This document shows, in pieces, positions 44,732-58,150 of a stretch of DNA of 64,000 bases; positions within the stretch are counted from its first letter, which is position 1; each line of letters begins with the position of its first letter. The translations under genes and the position numbers were made by a program. The notes below the pieces were generated by a model, which made no database searches, was not told the DNA's origin, and saw nothing but the letters and a program-made list of their open reading frames with translations. Source of the stretch: Limnanthes douglasii subsp. nivea (Eukaryota > Streptophyta > Magnoliopsida > Brassicales > Limnanthaceae). The DNA lies in NCBI GenBank assembly GCA_036936605.1, contig JAUPFV010000003.1:151870997-151934996 (forward strand), in the 5' to 3' direction.

Positions 44732-45186
44732 AGTAGAATTTTGTGAGTGAACAAATAGGATAGAAAATGTAAATGTTTTTCACTAATGATTTAATGTGAC
44801 CAAATGGTCTTTAAATCCAGATTTTGAGATGTAACTAACATTTGGAATATTCTTTTAGTTTGTTACAATGTTGTTCAAAATGTGTCTTGGTGTTTGGCTA
44901 TAAGGGTAGGATGAGAGCCAATGTTTGGCAATAGAGATAGCACATGGGTCCTTTTAGAGGGACTCTTGTTGGGCTTTAGGACCACCTTAGGAGTCCAATA
45001 GATCAAGGTGTTGAGTCTGAGATTTGGACTCAACACCCACAAGCCCAAGGTCATAACCCTGGGTCATAAGCCCAAGGTTATAACACTTGGGACAGAACTC
45101 AACATGTGTGGTCGTGCGATGCTGCTTCACCTTCATCAGAGCAGTCATCGTCGACGGCGAGTTTCACCGGAGGCTTATACTTGACA
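44732..45186 (-). repeat. C4 3' LTR
   Basis: 455 bp. The element strand starts TGTCAAGTATAAG and ends AATTCTACT; the 3' terminus CT rather than CA is shared by both LTRs. The pol frame runs about 29 codons into this LTR. Confidence 0.92.
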
Positions 45187-48100
45187 TCCCCCCTCAAATG
45201 AAGCGGTGAGTCAAGGAGCCCGAGTTTGTCCCGGAGATAAGTGAATCGAGACGGAGGCAGAGCTTTGGTGAGTGAATCGGCCACCTCGTCTTGAGTAGGG
45301 ACATAGCGGATCTGGATGGTCCCTCCAAGCACTTGGTCTCGAATGAAATGCACGTCAACCTCGATGTGCTTGGTGCGGGCATGGAAGACTGGGTTCGAAG
45401 CCAAAGCATTGGCTCCCAGATTATCACACCATAAAACAGACGGAGGTATGAGAGGGATTTGAAGCTCAGTAAATAGCGAACGAATCCAGATTAACTCAGC
45501 AGAGAGGTTAGCGAGAGCTCTGTACTCAGACTCTGTGGAGGATCGAGAGACAACGCTCTGCTTTTTGGAGGACCAGGAGATCAACGTTTCTCCAAGAAAA
45601 ACACAGTATGCTCCAGTGCTGCGTCGATCATCAACAGAGGAGGCCCAGTCAGCATCGGAGTAACCATGTAATTGAAGATGAAAGCACGGCTTGATATGAA
45701 GCCCCAGCCAACGAGACCCAGATAAGTATCGCAAAATTCTTTTGAGGCAATGCGAGTGAATAGAAGTAGGAGCCTGCTGAAATTGACTCAGTGGATTAAC
45801 AGCATATGCAATGTCTGGTCTGGTGTGTGTTAGGTATTATAAAGCTCTTAACACACTTTGATATTGTGTAGATGAAAGAAGTGGAGAGCAAGAGGTTGCA
45901 GACAGGGCAGTGCCAGGAGCAAGAGGAGTATGGCAAGGTTTGGAGAGAGCAACACCATGGTTTGCAAGTAAGTTCTCGATATAGTTGTGCTGTGTTAGGT
46001 AGATACCTGTATTATCACGATGAATAGCTACTCCAAGGAATAGAGAGACTGATCCCATGTCCTTAAGTGAGAATTTGGCATTGAGGTTGTGAGTAAATTT
46101 TGTGAGGCATGCTGCATCATTTCCTGTGACCAGGATGTCATCCACGTACACTAGAATGAGTAAGATTGTAGTTTTTGTAACCAGATAGAAGAGAGAGCAG
46201 TCAGCTCTTGAGTTCTTGAATCCCTAGTCAGTTAGAGTGTCACGTAGCTTAGAAAACCAGGCCCTGGGTGCTTGCTTCAGACCATAGAGAGCCTTGTTTA
46301 GCTTGCACACATAGGTGGGTTGATTGACATCTTCAAAACCCTGAGGCTGTTGCATATAGACAGTCTCTTGTAGTTCCCCGTTTAGAAAGGCATTGTTGAT
46401 GTCCAACTGCCTGACAGACCAATTCTTTGAGACTGCAATGGTGAGTATGAGCCTCACTGTAGAGGCCTTAACAACAGGGCTGAATGTATCATAAAAGTCA
46501 ATACCAGGAGTTTGGTGAAAGCCTTTGGCTACAAGCCTGGCTTTATAACGTTGAACAGACCCATCCATACCATGCTTGACCTTGTAAACCCATTTGCAGC
46601 CAATAATAGTGGAATGAGGTGGTAGAGGAACTAGAGACCATGTGTTGTTAGCCATTAGAGCACTGAATTCAGCCTTCATAGCAGTTACCCAATTAGGATT
46701 CCCTGCAGCTTTAGAGAAACTAGAAGGTGTACACATGTCCCTGTCAGTAGTGTTAAGAGTTCCAATATAAGGTAGTTTAGGTTTATGAATACCACTTTTG
46801 TGTCTTGTCTGCATGATGTGAGTGTTTAGAGGTTGTGGAGAAGGGTTAGGAGGAGTTGGAGTGGGGAAGGGTAGGTCAATGATGATTGATGGTGTGGGGC
46901 TAGTGTGAGTATTGATGTAGTGGTGAGGAAGGGTAGCAATGTCAGGGTCAGATAGTGAGTGTGTAGAGGGATCTGAACAAGGTTTAGAAGGTGAGTTGGG
47001 TAGAGGGTGTGAGTGAGTGGTCTGGTGTTCTGTTTGAGAAGTAGGCTGAGAAGTATGAGGCTCAGGGGAGAGATCAGATGGAGGACTAGTACAGATAGAC
47101 ACCCTTTCAGAAACCATAGAAGAAGACAGTGAGGGAAGCCAAAGATTGACAGACTGATAGGGAGACTGACTACCTGGGGGTTGATGAAGAAAGCCTGAGG
47201 TGAAAGGAAAGTCAGTCTCATTGAAAACAATATTTCTAGACAGATAGACTCTCCCTGTAGGACTTAGACACTTGTACCCTTTGTGATTGTGACTGTAGCC
47301 TAGGAAGACACACTTAAGAGAGTGAAATTGAAACTTGTGAGTTTGATATGGTCTGAGACAGGGGAAACAGGCACACCCAAAGGTTTTGAGGACTAGATAG
47401 TTGGGTTTTTTGTGAAATAATGCCTCAAATGGAGAGATGTTGTTAAGAATAGGAGTAGGTAATCTGTTGATAAGATAGATGTTTGTTTCAAAGGCTTCCA
47501 CCCAATATTTATAGGGTAATTTAGATTTAGCAAGTAGAGTTAGTCCAGTCTCCACAAGATGCCTGTGCTTACGCTCAGCTCTTCCATTTTGAGCTGATGT
47601 GTAAGGGCAGGACCTGCGTAGAAGGATACCATGTTCTGCAGCTAGGGTAGCTAGAGGTCTAAACTCTCCCCCCAATCATTCTGAATTGTTTTAATCTTTC
47701 TTTCAAACTGGTTTTCAACAAATGCTTTAAAAATTTTGAATACTTCAATAACTTGCCATTTTGTTTTGAGAGGATAGACCCAGGAATACCTAAAAAAATC
47801 ATCAAGAAACAGCACATAGAACCTAAAACCCTCAGCAGATAGAACAGGGGATGGACCCCAAACATCAGTGTGTATAAGGTCTAATACATTGCTAGCATGA
47901 GAGGTAGAGATATGATAAGAAAGAGTGTGAGACTTGCCTAGCTGACAAGCCTCACAAAAAGATTTCTCATTACTTGAAACAGTTTGAAAATTACAAGACT
48001 TCATAGTAGTAAGCAACACAGACTGTGATGGATGGCCAAGCTTTCTATGCCATCCATCCTTAGACACTTTAGAGAGGCACACACTAGGAGAACAAAGAAG

Positions 48101-48634
48101 ACCCTTAGAAACACAGACTTGAGTATTGAAACTGACTGGATTGATAGGTAGATTTTGAGAGAGAGTGTCCATCTTGTACAAGCCATCTTCACATCTCCCT
48201 TTGAGCAATACTGTCCCTGTTAACCTGTCCTTCACAAGACAAAAAGTTTTGTGAAATTCAACAAAAAAATCATTACAGTTGGTGAGTTGAGAGATAGACA
48301 GTAGATTTTTGTTTATTTTGGGAAAATGTAGTATAGATTTTAGGAAGATAGGCTGTTTATGTAAAGATAGAAGAGAGGTTTCACCTATGTGAGAGATTGG
48401 AAGTCTCTCACCACTACCAACTAGGACATGTTTAGTACCTGTGTAGTTATGTTTCTGAGTGAGCTGGTTGGTACTACCTGTGACATGGTGGCTGGCTCCA
48501 CTGTCAGCATACCAGACTCCATCAGATGGTGTGTCTTGTGCTGCAAGCAAGGCACTGTGATCACCCTCTGACTTAGGATGTTCTGAAGAGGTTGACCCCA
48601 TAACTGAAGGGTCATCTCTATAGTAACACACCAC
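45099..48634 (-). pseudogene. C4 Pol: protease, integrase, RT, RNase H
   Basis: The first frame (47651-48634) holds protease (WYADSGASHHVTG), WHRKLGHPSQ, CEACQLGKSH and the integrase core start LIHTDVWGPSP. A frame change at about 47660, within the second catalytic Asp block (IQND then GGEFRPLA), breaks integrase. The second frame (to 45099) continues with [20 protein letters not shown], a Ser/Pro linker, RT ([54 protein letters not shown]) and RNase H (YSDADWASSVDDRRSTGAY, VLWCDNLGANALASNPV). That frame has only two nonsense codons, TAG at 46224-46226 and TAA at 45837-45839, the latter where Gln is expected. Catalytic residues of RT are intact. Confidence 0.9.
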
Positions 48635-48639
48635 AGCAG

Positions 48640-49555
48640 AATGACCATATCTGCTACAGATCTGGCATGTTGGTTTGTTTTGAGGAAACCTTCCACCCCT
48701 GCCTCTGTAAGAGTTGCCTTGACCTCTAAAGGTCTTTGGGAGGCAGCTGGAAAGCTATCTGGCTCTCAGACAAGGGCCAGAATCACTTACTTCAAGGCAG
48801 AGTTTCAGAAGACCCGAAAAGGGTCCACCACAATGTCTGATTATTTGAACAAGATGAAAATGATTTTTGATAACTTGATTTTGGTAGGATGTCTTACCTT
48901 CATGGATGACCTGATTGCTCAGGTTCTTGCAGGCCTTGATGGTGACTATACACCAATTGTGGTCAGTTTGGCTGACAAAGACAGTCTCTCCTGGCTTGAT
49001 CTGCAGACAAGTCTCCTGACCTTTGAAAGCAGGCTAGAAAAGCTCAATGACTTGCAAAATATAATGTCCACAGTCAGCTTATCAAATGTCAATTATGCAC
49101 AAAGAAATGACACAAAGCAACAAGCTAACAATGTCAATCAAAGGAGCTACTCTGGGCAGAACAGGAACTATAACAGAAATTACAGAGGCAGGTTCAATTC
49201 TAACTACAGAGGTCAAGGCAACTCTTACAGAGGAATACAACCATCCAAGCAGCAGTTGATCCTTTGAGATCCATTCTTCATAGTTTGGATTCTCTGTAAT
49301 GTTGCCTTCAGTGTCAACAGAGTGTTTGGGATGACATATCTTCTCTCCTGAGATGTAGCCTCCCAACTTGTTACCTTTGATCATAGGTAACACAACTGTC
49401 CTCCAAAGGAGGTAATTACTTCTATCAAGTCTGATGCTATTTGCATTGTTGGTTGAATGCAGTTGAAGGTTTCTTGGAGCAGCAGCAGAGTCATTGGGAA
49501 GGATGGAGCCCATAGAGTCTGAGGACAGTGACGGAGACTCATCGGAGTTGGCCAT
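48640..49555 (-). pseudogene. C4 gag, split by an internal inversion
   Basis: The minus strand starts with the ATG at 49555: MANSDESPSLSSDSMGSI, then SIRLDRSNYLLWRTVVLPMI and EEWISKDQLLLGWLYSS, the copia gag N-terminus. At 49233 the sense switches: the middle and C-terminal gag (SKGLWEAAGKLSGSQTRARI to NYNRNYRGRFNSNYRGQG) reads on the plus strand at 48722-49235. Minus sense resumes at about 48727 with the CCHC knuckle CQICSRYGHSAVVC. No full Gag can be made from this copy. Confidence 0.88.
48702..49233. other. Intragenic inversion with 26-bp inverted duplications at its ends
   Basis: A 26-bp sequence at 48702-48727 is repeated exactly, inverted, at 49208-49233. Between them 480 bp of gag is in the wrong orientation. 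The duplicated sequence encodes the NSYRG-type end of the inverted part, so it was copied to the other breakpoint; roughly ten codons normally lying between LYSS and SKGLW are missing there. Confidence 0.85.
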
Positions 49556-49567
49556 TCAGATCAGAAT

Positions 49568-49580
49568 GGCTCTGATACCA
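49568..49580 (-). other. C4 primer binding site (tRNA-iMet)
   Basis: TGGTATCAGAGCC on the minus strand directly beside the 5' LTR. Confidence 0.92.
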
Positions 49581-50035
49581 AGTAGAATTTTGTGAGTGAA
49601 CAAATAGGATAGAAAATGTAAATGTTTTTCACTAATGATTCAATGTGACCAAATGGTCTTTAAATACAGATTTTGAGATGTAACTAACATTTGGAATATT
49701 ATTTTAGTTTGTTACAATGCTGTTCAAAATGTGTCTTGGTGTTTGTCAATAGGGGTAGGATGAGAGCCAATGTTTGGCAATAGAGATAGCACATGAGTCC
49801 TTTTAGAGGGACTCTTGTTGGGCTTTAGGACCACCTTAGGAGTCCAATAGATCAAGGTGTTGAGTCTGAGATTTGGACTCAACACCCACAAGCCCAAGGT
49901 CATAACCCTGGGTCATAAGCCCAAGGTTATAACACTTGGGACAGAACTCAACATGTGTGGCCGTGCGATGCTGCTTCACCTTCATCAGAGCAGTCATCGT
50001 CGACGGTGAGCTTCACCGGAGCCTTATACTTGACA
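49581..50035 (-). repeat. C4 5' LTR
   Basis: 455 bp, differing from its partner by only a handful of substitutions and small indels. Confidence 0.92.
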
Positions 50036-50403
50036 GTATTGTTTAATTTTCACTATTACCTGATGTAAGTGTACGACCAGTATTGCAACCGGGTTTTCGT
50101 GCAGCCGGTCTGGATAACATTCTGGAAGTTTAGTTGTTACCGTAAATTTGGAGGAGATTCATTTTACTGATAGTTAGTTTTATAGATAATGGAAAAATTG
50201 TACGAAGTTGCTAGAGCGGCACTAGTGCAAACTTTTAAACGGATAAAATTTCAATCTTGTTTGATTTTTAGAAGACAACCAAGATATATAGAAGATAGAT
50301 ACTATCTCATGTTAGCCAAATGTGCTTTATAACATAAAAATTAAGACTAGTTCTGGTAGAGAGATTTTTTTTATAATTGTCTTCTACATAAAATTTGTGC
50401 TTA

Positions 50404-50660
50404 TGTTAATGTAAGTTTTTTCGCATGTCAAACCATATTAAATCGCTATCATATTGTCTGCCGATTAGTCCATCCACTAAAAAATCACCGGTGATGGTCC
50501 TTTGACTATTGAAAATCTATAAATTTAGTCCCCGCATGCGATCTTCTCTCTATTCTTCCGTGCATCACCATAGTTAAAGGTTCTTGTATCACATATAGTC
50601 CCTTGACTTTTAATCCATATTTACCCCTAGCATTTCATTTTTTTTTCTTCTTAATACAGT
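50404..50660 (+). repeat. Degraded TIR of the foldback/MULE family
   Basis: Similar to the left TIR of the Pack-MULE and its MITE: AAATCGCTATC, then CACTAAAAAATCACCGGTGA, AATCTATAAATTTAGTCCC, a CACCATAGTTAAAGG element and TATAGTCCCTTGACTTTTAAT. No matching right end or target duplication was found, so it is a relic. Confidence 0.65.
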
Positions 50661-51089
50661 CTCCTCTTATCACAGCCACTCTCTCCATTTACTTCTCCTT
50701 CTTCTATGTAAAACCAAACCTCTTCTCCCTTCTCTCTCTACCCTCTTTTAGATATGCGTGTGTGCCACAATAACAATGTGATCTTTCAATCTAAATGCAG
50801 CCATAATTCCTACACAATCCGTTTTGTGGACTAATTTTTTCAGTAAAGAACGTGAGATGATTGACGAAATAAGGTACGTAGCTGTATACCAACTCATCAA
50901 CACTTTAAATATATTTACACACAAATACACAATGCAACATTTTTACGGCTTTTAAGCATTAGTAGCAGATATGCTAATAAAAAGGCAGAGGTTGCTATAT
51001 ATAGAACAGCTACATGGGAACGTAAGTAATACTACGAATATCTAGAAAAGAAAAAACTTTGAGCAATTCACTAATAATATTTTCTACTC

Positions 51090-52400
51090 GCACTAGTAAT
51101 ATTCACTGTGATTTGTCTTCCTCGGCTGCTGCAAAAGGTTTGCTTGAGTTGAGGCCTACTGTAAGTGTTTGTGTTTGCCTACTACTACAGATTTTTTTCT
51201 CTCTATTGAATTGAAAGTGGAGAGTAGTATTATTTCTTGGGATTCTCTCCTAATTGTTGAATTTCATGTGTTCTGAAGTTACTCCATCTTTACCTGCATT
51301 TAATTAAGATAATGTTTTATTTTTATATATTTAGTACTAATTAGTTCTCTTTCGTAGATACTGGTAAAAATCAACTTTGTTGGGATAAGTTGCTTAAATT
51401 AGTATGTGAATTGTACCTCTCTGTAATTTAGGATGCTAATAAAGAAGGCGGAAATCTTGAAGAAATAGTGTTATGTTCACTGGTTGCACGAGTTTAAGGA
51501 TTGGATGGATCATTCATCTCAAAATTCAGTTGATGTGGTTATGTATAATTGGGATTCTCAACATGAGAAACAGAATAGTATCAAGAGCAAGAAAAGTCAT
51601 ATGCGTCATGAAGAAAGATCACGATATGCTTCTGACTATTGATGACATAACAGAGACCAGGTCAACCTCAACTCGTCTTGGGTCACCACCTCATTACCAA
51701 GAAGGCATTTTGCATCAATGCCACGATTTAGTTGAAGAATTTTTGCAGCTATGAGCAGATTCATATTTTTTATGCCATCATCTGACAGTACTAGCTGCAG
51801 TGAAGATGAATTCTATGATTTTTGACAATCAATATCCAGTGATGATCAGCTAGTGAACCAACAATATCTTAACACGGCCAGGAACAGTATTTCTTATCAA
51901 GTGATTCTGAGGATGACACTTCTGATCAAGTTGGAGTAACTCGTGACGGTGAGCCTCCTCCTGGAGGGTCATTCTTGTGAGAATAGAAGCAGAAGGAAAC
52001 CTAAGAAATAAATAATTTCCATATCGGCCGAGAGTAGCTAGTATTCTTTCTGATAATCAAACTCAAAGACGAACTCAAAATTTAGATATTTTTAGAACTG
52101 GTAATGTAGATGTATGAGGAGGCGTTTCTTCCAATGGTTATTGACAAGTGACGGAATAGTTATTGACAAGTGAAGGGGAAGACACTGAGATGACTGATCG
52201 GAGTAACGATGTTGGTGCTTGTATCTGCTGGAATTCGAGCCCATCGAGAGCATGATTTAAAAGACTATTTCGAGATGCATGTTGCTGATTCTCGAACCCA
52301 AAAGCGTGTAGCCTTTGTATACTAGAGCAAGATTCTTGGTACAAATATTCAAGAGACATGTAGGCTTTATTTGTATTTAATATTTTATTTAGTCATAATT
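51090..52400 (+). pseudogene. Degraded host gene fragment W1, unidentified
   Basis: An exon-like stretch ends at 51160 (reading SSSAAAKGLLELRPT) followed by GTAAGT, and a TTTAG acceptor lies at 51427-51431; the next exon starts DANKEGGNLEEIV and is soon stopped. Downstream fragments read RLGSPPHYQEG, an acidic CSEDEFYDF block and SSDDQLVNQQYLNTAR, in several frames with stops. The splice-like gap suggests genomic DNA, not a retrocopy. Better frame preservation in the second copy (62014-62700) shows real coding ancestry. I do not recognise the family. Confidence 0.5.
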
Positions 52401-52729
52401 ATTATGCTTAGTTTATAATTTTGAAAAGTGTTAGTTGTTAAAAATTGATATTTATAAAATTTGTAAAAACCATTTTTATTAAAATTAGATATTGATTTTT
52501 TAGACTGGTTAAGTAATGATATTTGTTTACTTATAAATATTTTTTAGATATTTAAATTATTCACTTAAAAATATTAAATAAAAATATTTATTAAAAAACA
52601 TCAATGGTAAAATCTATCTTAAAGATATTAAAAGTATATTTAAACTCTTCGCCTCAAAATATATTTTATCAAATATATATACTAAAATATATGCTAAAAA
52701 TATTGAAAATATCAAATACAAACATAGAA
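52401..52729. other. AT-rich stretch, no gene
   Basis: Low-complexity A/T-rich sequence, duplicated in part at 63175-63360. No coding signal. Confidence 0.6.
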
Positions 52730-52984
52730 TCAAGGGTTAAATCTGATCTGAGTATCGTTTGTGAAATGTGAATCATGAATCAAATGTTAAATCCAAGCTG
52801 AGAATCAAGGGTTATATACAATCTGAGAATAGTGTATATGAACTGAGAATCGTGTATGAAATTCAGAATGAGAATAATGAGTTAAATGTGAACTCAGAAT
52901 GATGGATCAAATGCGAATTGAAAATCATCTATTAAATTTGAACTGCGAATCATTTGTTAAATATGAACTGAGAATTATTGGTTA
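52730..52984 (+). repeat. 25-bp minisatellite, left array
   Basis: About ten diverged units of the type ATCATTTGTTAAATATGAAC followed by TGAGA. They end at the AGCGGGAGGTGC start of block Y'. A second, shorter array is at 63363-63590 in the same context. Confidence 0.8.
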
Positions 52985-54519
52985 TAGCGGGAGGTGCAAT
53001 ATCATGGAAAAATGTAAAAAAAATACTCATCGCATCTTCCACTATGGTTGCAGAATTGGTTGGTTGTTATGAAGAATCCTACCAAACACTTTGATTACAA
53101 AATTTTGTCATAAAATTGCGAATTATGGAAGTAATAGACAAAATAGAACAATAATTCAGAAGTCTAGTATTCAAACTAAACTTTTCTATATATATATATA
53201 TATATATATATATCAAGTTCTCGTATGTCCACTTGAGAGTTTAGATTTGTCCAATCAATATAGACCACATGGGGAGAAACTCATATTTTATTGAACCGAT
53301 TATTAATATAGAGATTGTGTATTTAAAAGATTATTAGTTTTCAATGATAGTTTGTTCAAAGTTGTAAAATAGATTATATAATCATATATATAATAAATAA
53401 TGTGTTATTTTAGCTATCGATACTTTATTATTGAAAAATACACTATTAAGGATAAAACAATCTAAATATGGTTTAATTTAAAATTTGAGTAAAACAATTA
53501 GACTTTGATTTTCATTTATTATTTTATTTATTTATACTTTAAGACTTATGAATAAAACATATCATTTATACTATAATATAAATACTGATCGAGAAATTTC
53601 GAATATGTTCAAATTTACATTTTGTTTGATGCTGGATCCGGAACTGATTCGTTTTTCTATTTGTGTTGAGAGATCAAATTCTAAAAAACAAAAGACTTCG
53701 CAATTCAAAGCATCCTATATCTTTTTTAATGATATTTTATTATCTTGGTATCACATTCGACAAAGATTTCTCGTATCACTTTACATCATGATTTTTTTTT
53801 ATCATTTATTGACTATTATGACAAGTTGTTTTATAACCTTGTGGACAATGTTACATATGATTTTTAGATTTATATGTAAATAATTTGTCTATAGCTATCT
53901 TGTACTTAAAAACACATTTCCACATTATACTAATACCATTTACCACTCATTGTGTTTGTTGTCATTATAAACCTCGTTTAGGTTTATATGGAGAACATTT
54001 GTATTCTTTTTCAAATACATAGATGTTGTAGTTTTAATTTAAACTGGTAAGCTTGAAATACTTCAGTTACTTTTAAATTTGTAAATTAAGTTAGTATAAA
54101 ATTTAATTCTTAATTTTATACTCATCTATAGAATTATTATTTTTTGCCGACATGCAAATGGGACAAAAACAATTAAATTGTATATTTTAATATTTATGTT
54201 TTGTGATAATTAAGTTTTTATTTATATCATTTAAATTATTTATCTATGTTGATTTTTTTAAATTATTTTTTTAACAATTTAATTATATATTTTCATATTT
54301 ACGTTTTGTGATTATTAAGTTATTAGATATTGTTATACCTGTATATTTTTTTAAAATTATTTGTCTATGTATATTTTTTGTTCGCGTACAAAGTTAGAGT
54401 CATGATGAGAATTGTGAATCACAGACCATTAAATCTTCCCATTATTCATTACAAGTTCAGAATAAATAACAAAAAAAACATAAATTTAATCCATGCTTAT
54501 ATAGATTAATATCTTTATG
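52985..54519 (+). repeat. Repeat block Y, second copy
   Basis: Colinear with 40306-41789, with small indels and a TA microsatellite at about 53188-53212. AT-rich, no gene. Confidence 0.75.
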
Positions 54520-54962
54520 CTGACGTTTGGTTGTTGAGGTTCTTAACGCTTATTAGATCGGCCTGGAACTACTTCTTTATGAACACAAACTAAAATGCAC
54601 TGTTGGTGGATGAGTATTGTGAATCTTATTAGGTCCGCCTATGAACTGTTCTTTTTGAAATAGTAAGATTGACAGTTGGTTGATGTGTATTGTGACTTTT
54701 AATGGGTCCGCCTGATACTATTCTTTTTGAAACAATAAGATTCGCTGTTGGTGGATGGGTATTGTGACTTTTATTTGTGACTTTTGGAATTTTTATCTAT
54801 GAAACCGTAAGATGCGCTGTTGGTGGATGGGTGTTGTGACTCTTATTAGGTACGCCTGGAACTATTTTTTTTTGAAACAATAAGATACGCGGTTTGTTGA
54901 TGGGTATTGTGACCCCTAATTAGGTCCGCATGTAAATGTTCTTTTTGAAACAGTAAGATGCG
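54520..54962 (+). repeat. Minisatellite of about 73 bp, six units
   Basis: Six units of 72-74 bp with GTTGGTGGATGGGTATTGTG, a TATTAGGTCCGC element, TTCTTTTTGAAACA and TAAGATGCGCT. It joins block Y' directly to block X', an order not seen in the left copy, where X precedes Y. Confidence 0.82.
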
Positions 54963-57930
54963 GTCTCGTATATGCTTGATATAATATCATTTTTGCTTTA
55001 TCCATCAAAGCACGATGCTTCTTTGCTGGATAGGCCTGGTTACCTCTACGTTTAGAGCACGAAGACACATAAAGTATCAGCACTAAACATAACAAAACGT
55101 TACGATTATTTATTTGCATCCTCTACATTTTAGACTTAGTTTATAGTATATATATGAAATACATTTGTGTCATATTTATAATTAAAATTTGATCATTGGA
55201 TAAAACTAATAAAAATAAGTAGTCATATTGAAGCATATATTATTTATGTTAATAGAGTAGAATATGAAAATATGCTTAAAATGTGTAGGTAAATATTAGA
55301 AATATATTTAGACTAAATGTCAAATAGTAAGTAAAACATATAAAATCCATTTTATGTACCACAAATTATATATTTGATTCTTATGTTTTGTTTATTGGAT
55401 TGCATCAATATATCTCTTGCACAATTTCCCTAACAACTACTGCAACTAAATGAGAGAATAATTCATGTTTGGTGTTCAAATGTAAACATAACTAACAATA
55501 GCTGTTATCTATATTTTGCTCGGTCAAAATATAACGACACTAAGTTATTTTTCTTGTTTCCTTAAAAATATACCAAAACGAACCAAGATCCAAATTAATA
55601 AGGGTCATACCAATAACTTCCCTTCTTCGTATATAACCACCATAATACATATTTATACAATTCATTTAGTCTACGGTCTAAAAACATGTTATCTTGCATG
55701 TCTTAAATGACATATATTCATTCGGCTGCTCCACATACATTATTTCATAAACCCTCACTTCTTTCGAACAAGAAGAACTAATAAAATATTGATCTGTTAA
55801 ATCAATTTTAATTTGAAAATATGACAACTAATAAAATCTGAAATGCTTATGTCACAAACTTCTCCAATATTCTTGGAATGAATTAAAAAAATATGTTGTG
55901 TTTTCAAGATAATTATAAGGTTTAGGTGTTTCCTTCTCGTTTTTGGTTGTGTATGTATAATGTTATGGAAATACATATTCCAAAAAAATATCTTTAATCA
56001 ATATCTCTCGTGTGTATATATGTATCATATCATATTTGGTTTCGATTATTTTCCATTTCATTGAGATAATGTAATAAACACATATGGTATTTTCGAACGC
56101 CTATCAACTATTTTTGTTAATTTTTAATTATTTTTATACGGATATAACTATGAGAAAATATGACATCACAAACCATTCCCACGACATGTTTAACTATTAC
56201 TGCTATTGCATGGTGTGGTGTTAAAATGTTTATGTTTTTACAACGTTTTTTTGGAATTGCATGGCGTGACATGACAGATTCACGCACTACATTGTTATTT
56301 ATGACAGACTGTCATATGCAACAGTATTGATGTCTTACACTCTGTGGCATTACATAAGCGTGATAACAGTATGTCACATGCGTGATAATTGTTACCGTAT
56401 CACACTTAACTAAGAGTTTATCATATTTTGAAAACAATCTAAAAATTAATTTCTATGGCTTAATTTACTTATATTTCAAGAAATTGATATATGTATATAA
56501 TAAAAAAAATTGTAATATTTATTTGATATTTTTAATAATAATTATATTTAGATATTTTAAATAGTTGATTAAATCTTTGAAACTATTTATAATGTCTAAC
56601 CATCACATATGTAATTATATTCAGATCTTCAAACTAATATATACTTCTAATAGTTCTCTAGATCATTCAAGTGTATACATTTAGATGTTATAAATAGTTT
56701 ACCGTCACCGTTACCATTACCGTCACCGTTACCATTACCGTCACATCATAAACTGTATATTTAAAGTATTTACAGATGTTTATATATTTATATACATAAT
56801 ACTTGTACAATCGTATATAAAAAGAATTGAAAGATATTTATGTAGCGATAAAAAATAAATTAATATAGACATAAATAAAACAAAACAAATAACTAATTCA
56901 ACCGAATAACAATGTTTTTCAATAAAGTAAAAAAAAGAAAAACATTACAAAGTTAGAAAAGTAAGCGGCTTGATCGTTAAAGTTGAAAACCGGTGGTGTA
57001 AAGCAAGGAAAAGTAGGAAGATCATCATCCATTACATCTTTATGTGTATGCATGTTGATTATGCACCCATTCCATATATTCGCAGTCAAAAAATTATTGT
57101 TGTTATTCAGAAGAGATTTATGTACCATTTAATATTATTTATCTATGTATTTTATTTGTTGTGATAAAAAAATTAGAGTAATAATGAGATTTATGAATCA
57201 CAAACCATTAAATGTTCATGTTATCAATCAAAAATATAAAATATAAAAAGGAAATTTAATCAACTCTTATATAAACAAAGGCTTTCGCTGTATCGTGGAA
57301 CAAAATTATACGAAACCCTAATTTTATGTAGGCCCGACAATTTTTATAAGCATCCCCATTTTTTACTCGAAATAAAGACTCACTTGGAATCTAATTTCTC
57401 TAACCAATCCTTAAAAGAAGACCAATTTCAAATATTTTTTCTTCCATCGCTTATAAAATTATCTTTAATCTATCAAATCGTAAAATTTACCATAAATCAT
57501 AAAACTCTTCTTCCCTCACCAAATTTTATTCTTCATCAGCATGAGAGTAATCCAATCGACTCAACAACACCAGTAAAAAGGCAAAGGAACAGAGTAAGAT
57601 TCTTATATAATTAGATTTTCGTTTTCTTAAGTTTAGAAACGATTTTGCTAGATTGAAGGTATTTAGGGTTTTACAGATAAATCTAGGGTTGTACAAGTGT
57701 TTTCAGTGATATGTTCACGTGGTTTGGTTCGATTTATGTTGAAATAAGGATTTTAGGTCAGATGTGTGGAAGAACAATTGTTATTTTTGGATGTGAGTTC
57801 GAAGGTGTTCTTTTCATATAAGTTAGTTATATAAGTTAGTTATATAAGTTAGTTATCATATGATATTCTTACTCACTTTTCATTGGATGTGAGGATTTTC
57901 GTCGTTCGACTTCAGGCATTATGTTTCTTT
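54963..57930 (+). repeat. Repeat block X, second copy
   Basis: Parallels 37681-40300. It contains an extra segment at about 55166-55528 with no counterpart in the left copy and a doubled CCGTTACCATTACCGTCAC unit at about 56704-56742. No gene recognised. Confidence 0.75.
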
Positions 57931-58150
57931 TAGCGGGAGGTGCAATATCATGGAAGAATCGCATCTTCCACTATGGTTGCAGAATTGGTTGGGTGTTATG
58001 AAGAATCCCGCCCAACACTTTGATATCAAAATTGGTTGGTGGATGAGTATTGTGACTTTTATTAGGTCTGCCTTCTTTTTGAAATTGTAAGATTGATAGT
58101 TGGTGGATGTGTATTGTGATTCTTAATGAGTCAGCCTGGATCATTATTCT
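57931..58150 (+). repeat. Deleted block Y plus minisatellite, copy C side
   Basis: Starts with AGCGGGAGGTGCAATATCAT but jumps from ATATCAAAATTG (about 58033) into a minisatellite unit, losing some 1.5 kb present in the other Y copies. Confidence 0.7.

Larger units (their letters stand above)
44732..50035 (-). mobile_element. Ty1/copia retrotransposon C4
   Basis: 5304-bp minus-strand element with two 455-bp LTRs and the direct repeat GTATT at both ends (44727-44731 and 50036-50040). A tRNA-iMet primer site adjoins the 5' LTR and a TTTGAGGGGGGA purine tract adjoins the 3' LTR. Pol is nearly complete, with one frameshift and two nonsense codons. Gag contains an internal inversion. Protease and RT style suggest the Ale/Retrofit group, the same lineage as C3; lineage by eye only. 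Near-identical LTRs point to a fairly young insertion. Confidence 0.95.

Noticed and set aside
54520..54962. CRISPR-like array
   Set aside because: Units are contiguous 72-74-bp tandem repeats without unique spacers, in a plant nuclear context.
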